A stretch of DNA of 15,130 bases, taken from Candidatus Competibacteraceae bacterium (GTDB taxonomy: Bacteria; Pseudomonadota; Gammaproteobacteria; Competibacterales; Competibacteraceae). The position numbers were made by a program, and so were the translations under genes. The notes beneath the pieces were generated by a model. It was not told the origin of the DNA and searched no databases. It was given only the letters and a program-made list of their open reading frames with translations. Positions within the stretch are counted from its first letter, which is position 1. Each line of letters opens with the position of its first letter. Where the stretch lies: contig JAAUQA010000022.1 of the NCBI GenBank assembly GCA_012032855.1, forward strand, positions 1-15,130, given 5' to 3'. Shown here in pieces: positions 14,282 to 15,130 of this stretch.

Positions 14282-15130
14282 CTAAAAAAGAAATGGGATT
14301 TCGGTGTCGTTCACAAACAAGCGGCCCTGTTCGAAGCGCGCCTGCGCTCGGTAGGTTTCCTCCTCCAGGCGCAGCCATTGGGTCGCTTGCAGTTGGGCTA
14401 GTTGTTGCTGAGTTTTTAATACCGCAATATCAGTGAGTTCTTGTTCATCGGGGTCTTCTCCTTCCTGGATCGCCGCAGCAATCAGTTGCGCCTTGACGAT
14501 GTTGGTCAAGCTCGCCTCTAACAACGCCCTGGAGATAGCTAATTCCGCATTGGCATTGGCGACGGCGTTAAACCACTGTACGGGATTTTGCGATTGACTG
14601 GAGCCGGGGTCCTGTAGGACGATTTTGGCACTGGCCTGTAAATCACCTTCCGGCGCGTTCGCTCGCACCTCCCAGACCAGCTCAGGATTGTCCCGCAACA
14701 ACGTCGGTAACATATTCAATAAGGCTTGAACAGCGGCAGGATTGTCATCGTTGCCGCTGTATTGCCGGTTCCATTGCTTGAGTTGCGCAAGCGTTGCGCC
14801 ATTCAACCGATTGGCGGACAGTTGGAATTGCACGGAACCGATCGTGGCCTGATTCCAGGTCAGCTCTTTGACCGCTAGGCTGAAGCCGCTGTCCATCCAG
14901 CTTTCCCGCTCTTTGACATCGGTACGCAACACCAAGTCGGTCAGCTTGAGCGTGCCAGGCACATCTCCGAACAGATTGGTCGTCTCCAAACTCTCCAACC
15001 GGAGGGCGGAATCGCCTATCATAAAACCAAACCGACCGTATTGTTGGTCCATAGTCAGGCGCAGATCGAGTAAACGAAGCGTGCTGCCCGACGTTTTAGA
15101 GAGCACCGCATAGAGTGCTTTGGCGCTCAG
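14282..15130 (-). CDS. YdgA-like DUF945 family protein, C-terminal 282 residues, cut by the right edge
   Basis: The frame is open to the window edge (the GTG at 15106 is internal: LSAKALYAVLSKT continues upstream), so the N-terminus, which in this family holds a signal/membrane anchor, is outside. The visible part is beta-rich with repeated short segments (LRLLDLRLTMDQQYGRF, FSLAVKELTWNQATIGSV), then a mixed helical region (LLNMLPTLLRDNPELVWEV, SRALLEASLTNIVKAQLI), ending FEQGRLFVNDTEIPFLF, as DUF945/YdgA proteins do. The function is not established; E. coli YdgA is described as a cell-envelope protein of unknown role. It precedes glnE on the same strand with a 34-bp gap to the likely glnE ATG. 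Confidence 0.82.
   Translation of the reverse strand: MSAKALYAVLSKTSGSTLRLLDLRLTMDQQYGRFGFMIGDSALRLESLETTNLFGDVPGTLKLTDLVLRTDVKERESWMDSGFSLAVKELTWNQATIGSVQFQLSANRLNGATLAQLKQWNRQYSGNDDNPAAVQALLNMLPTLLRDNPELVWEVRANAPEGDLQASAKIVLQDPGSSQSQNPVQWFNAVANANAELAISRALLEASLTNIVKAQLIAAAIQEGEDPDEQELTDIAVLKTQQQLAQLQATQWLRLEEETYRAQARFEQGRLFVNDTEIPFLF

Overview
This 15.1 kb window looks like chromosomal DNA of a gammaproteobacterium of moderate GC content. PepN is close to the enterobacterial protein, GlnE keeps the proteobacterial two-domain layout, and a YdgA/DUF945 protein and a short PLDc_N membrane protein sit beside it. I cannot name a genus. No tRNA, rRNA, CRISPR array, insertion sequence or phage gene was seen, and no stretch over 300 bases lacks a gene.

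Layout. Left arm, minus strand, read right to left: a D-2-hydroxyacid dehydrogenase (hprA-like, 5336-4290), two tandem paralogous secreted 'choice-of-anchor L' proteins (4218-3061 and 2997-1720), then pepN, which runs off the left edge. Centre, plus strand, starting from a divergent promoter region at about 5337-5499: ferrochelatase hemH, an RND/HlyD-type periplasmic adaptor without an adjacent pump, and a long gene for a transmembrane Ser/Thr kinase with periplasmic TPR-like repeats, Ala/Glu/Gln coiled coil and a MORN-repeat C-terminus. Right arm, minus strand: a YdgA-like protein (cut by the right edge), glnE, and a PLDc_N miniprotein.

The most striking point is that conserved genes are broken by single-base frame changes, each mended by adding or removing one base: the hprA C-terminus (run of nine C), the hemH N-terminus (run of four C), the kinase gene twice, glnE twice internally and probably once at its start. 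Most lie in homopolymers, and housekeeping genes are hit. I read these mainly as base-calling or assembly indels rather than gene decay; raw reads would decide. The broken genes are therefore described both as they appear and as they read when reconstructed.

The most interesting biology is (a) the kinase / TM / four TPR-like repeats / coiled coil / MORN protein, about 946 aa once mended, behind an orphan efflux adaptor; (b) the anchor-L pair with a FG-GAP/EF-hand-like repeat carrying a C-x4-C pair in most copies; and (c) a 5' leader on hprA with two consecutive tetraloop hairpins, the second holding the Shine-Dalgarno sequence in its loop.
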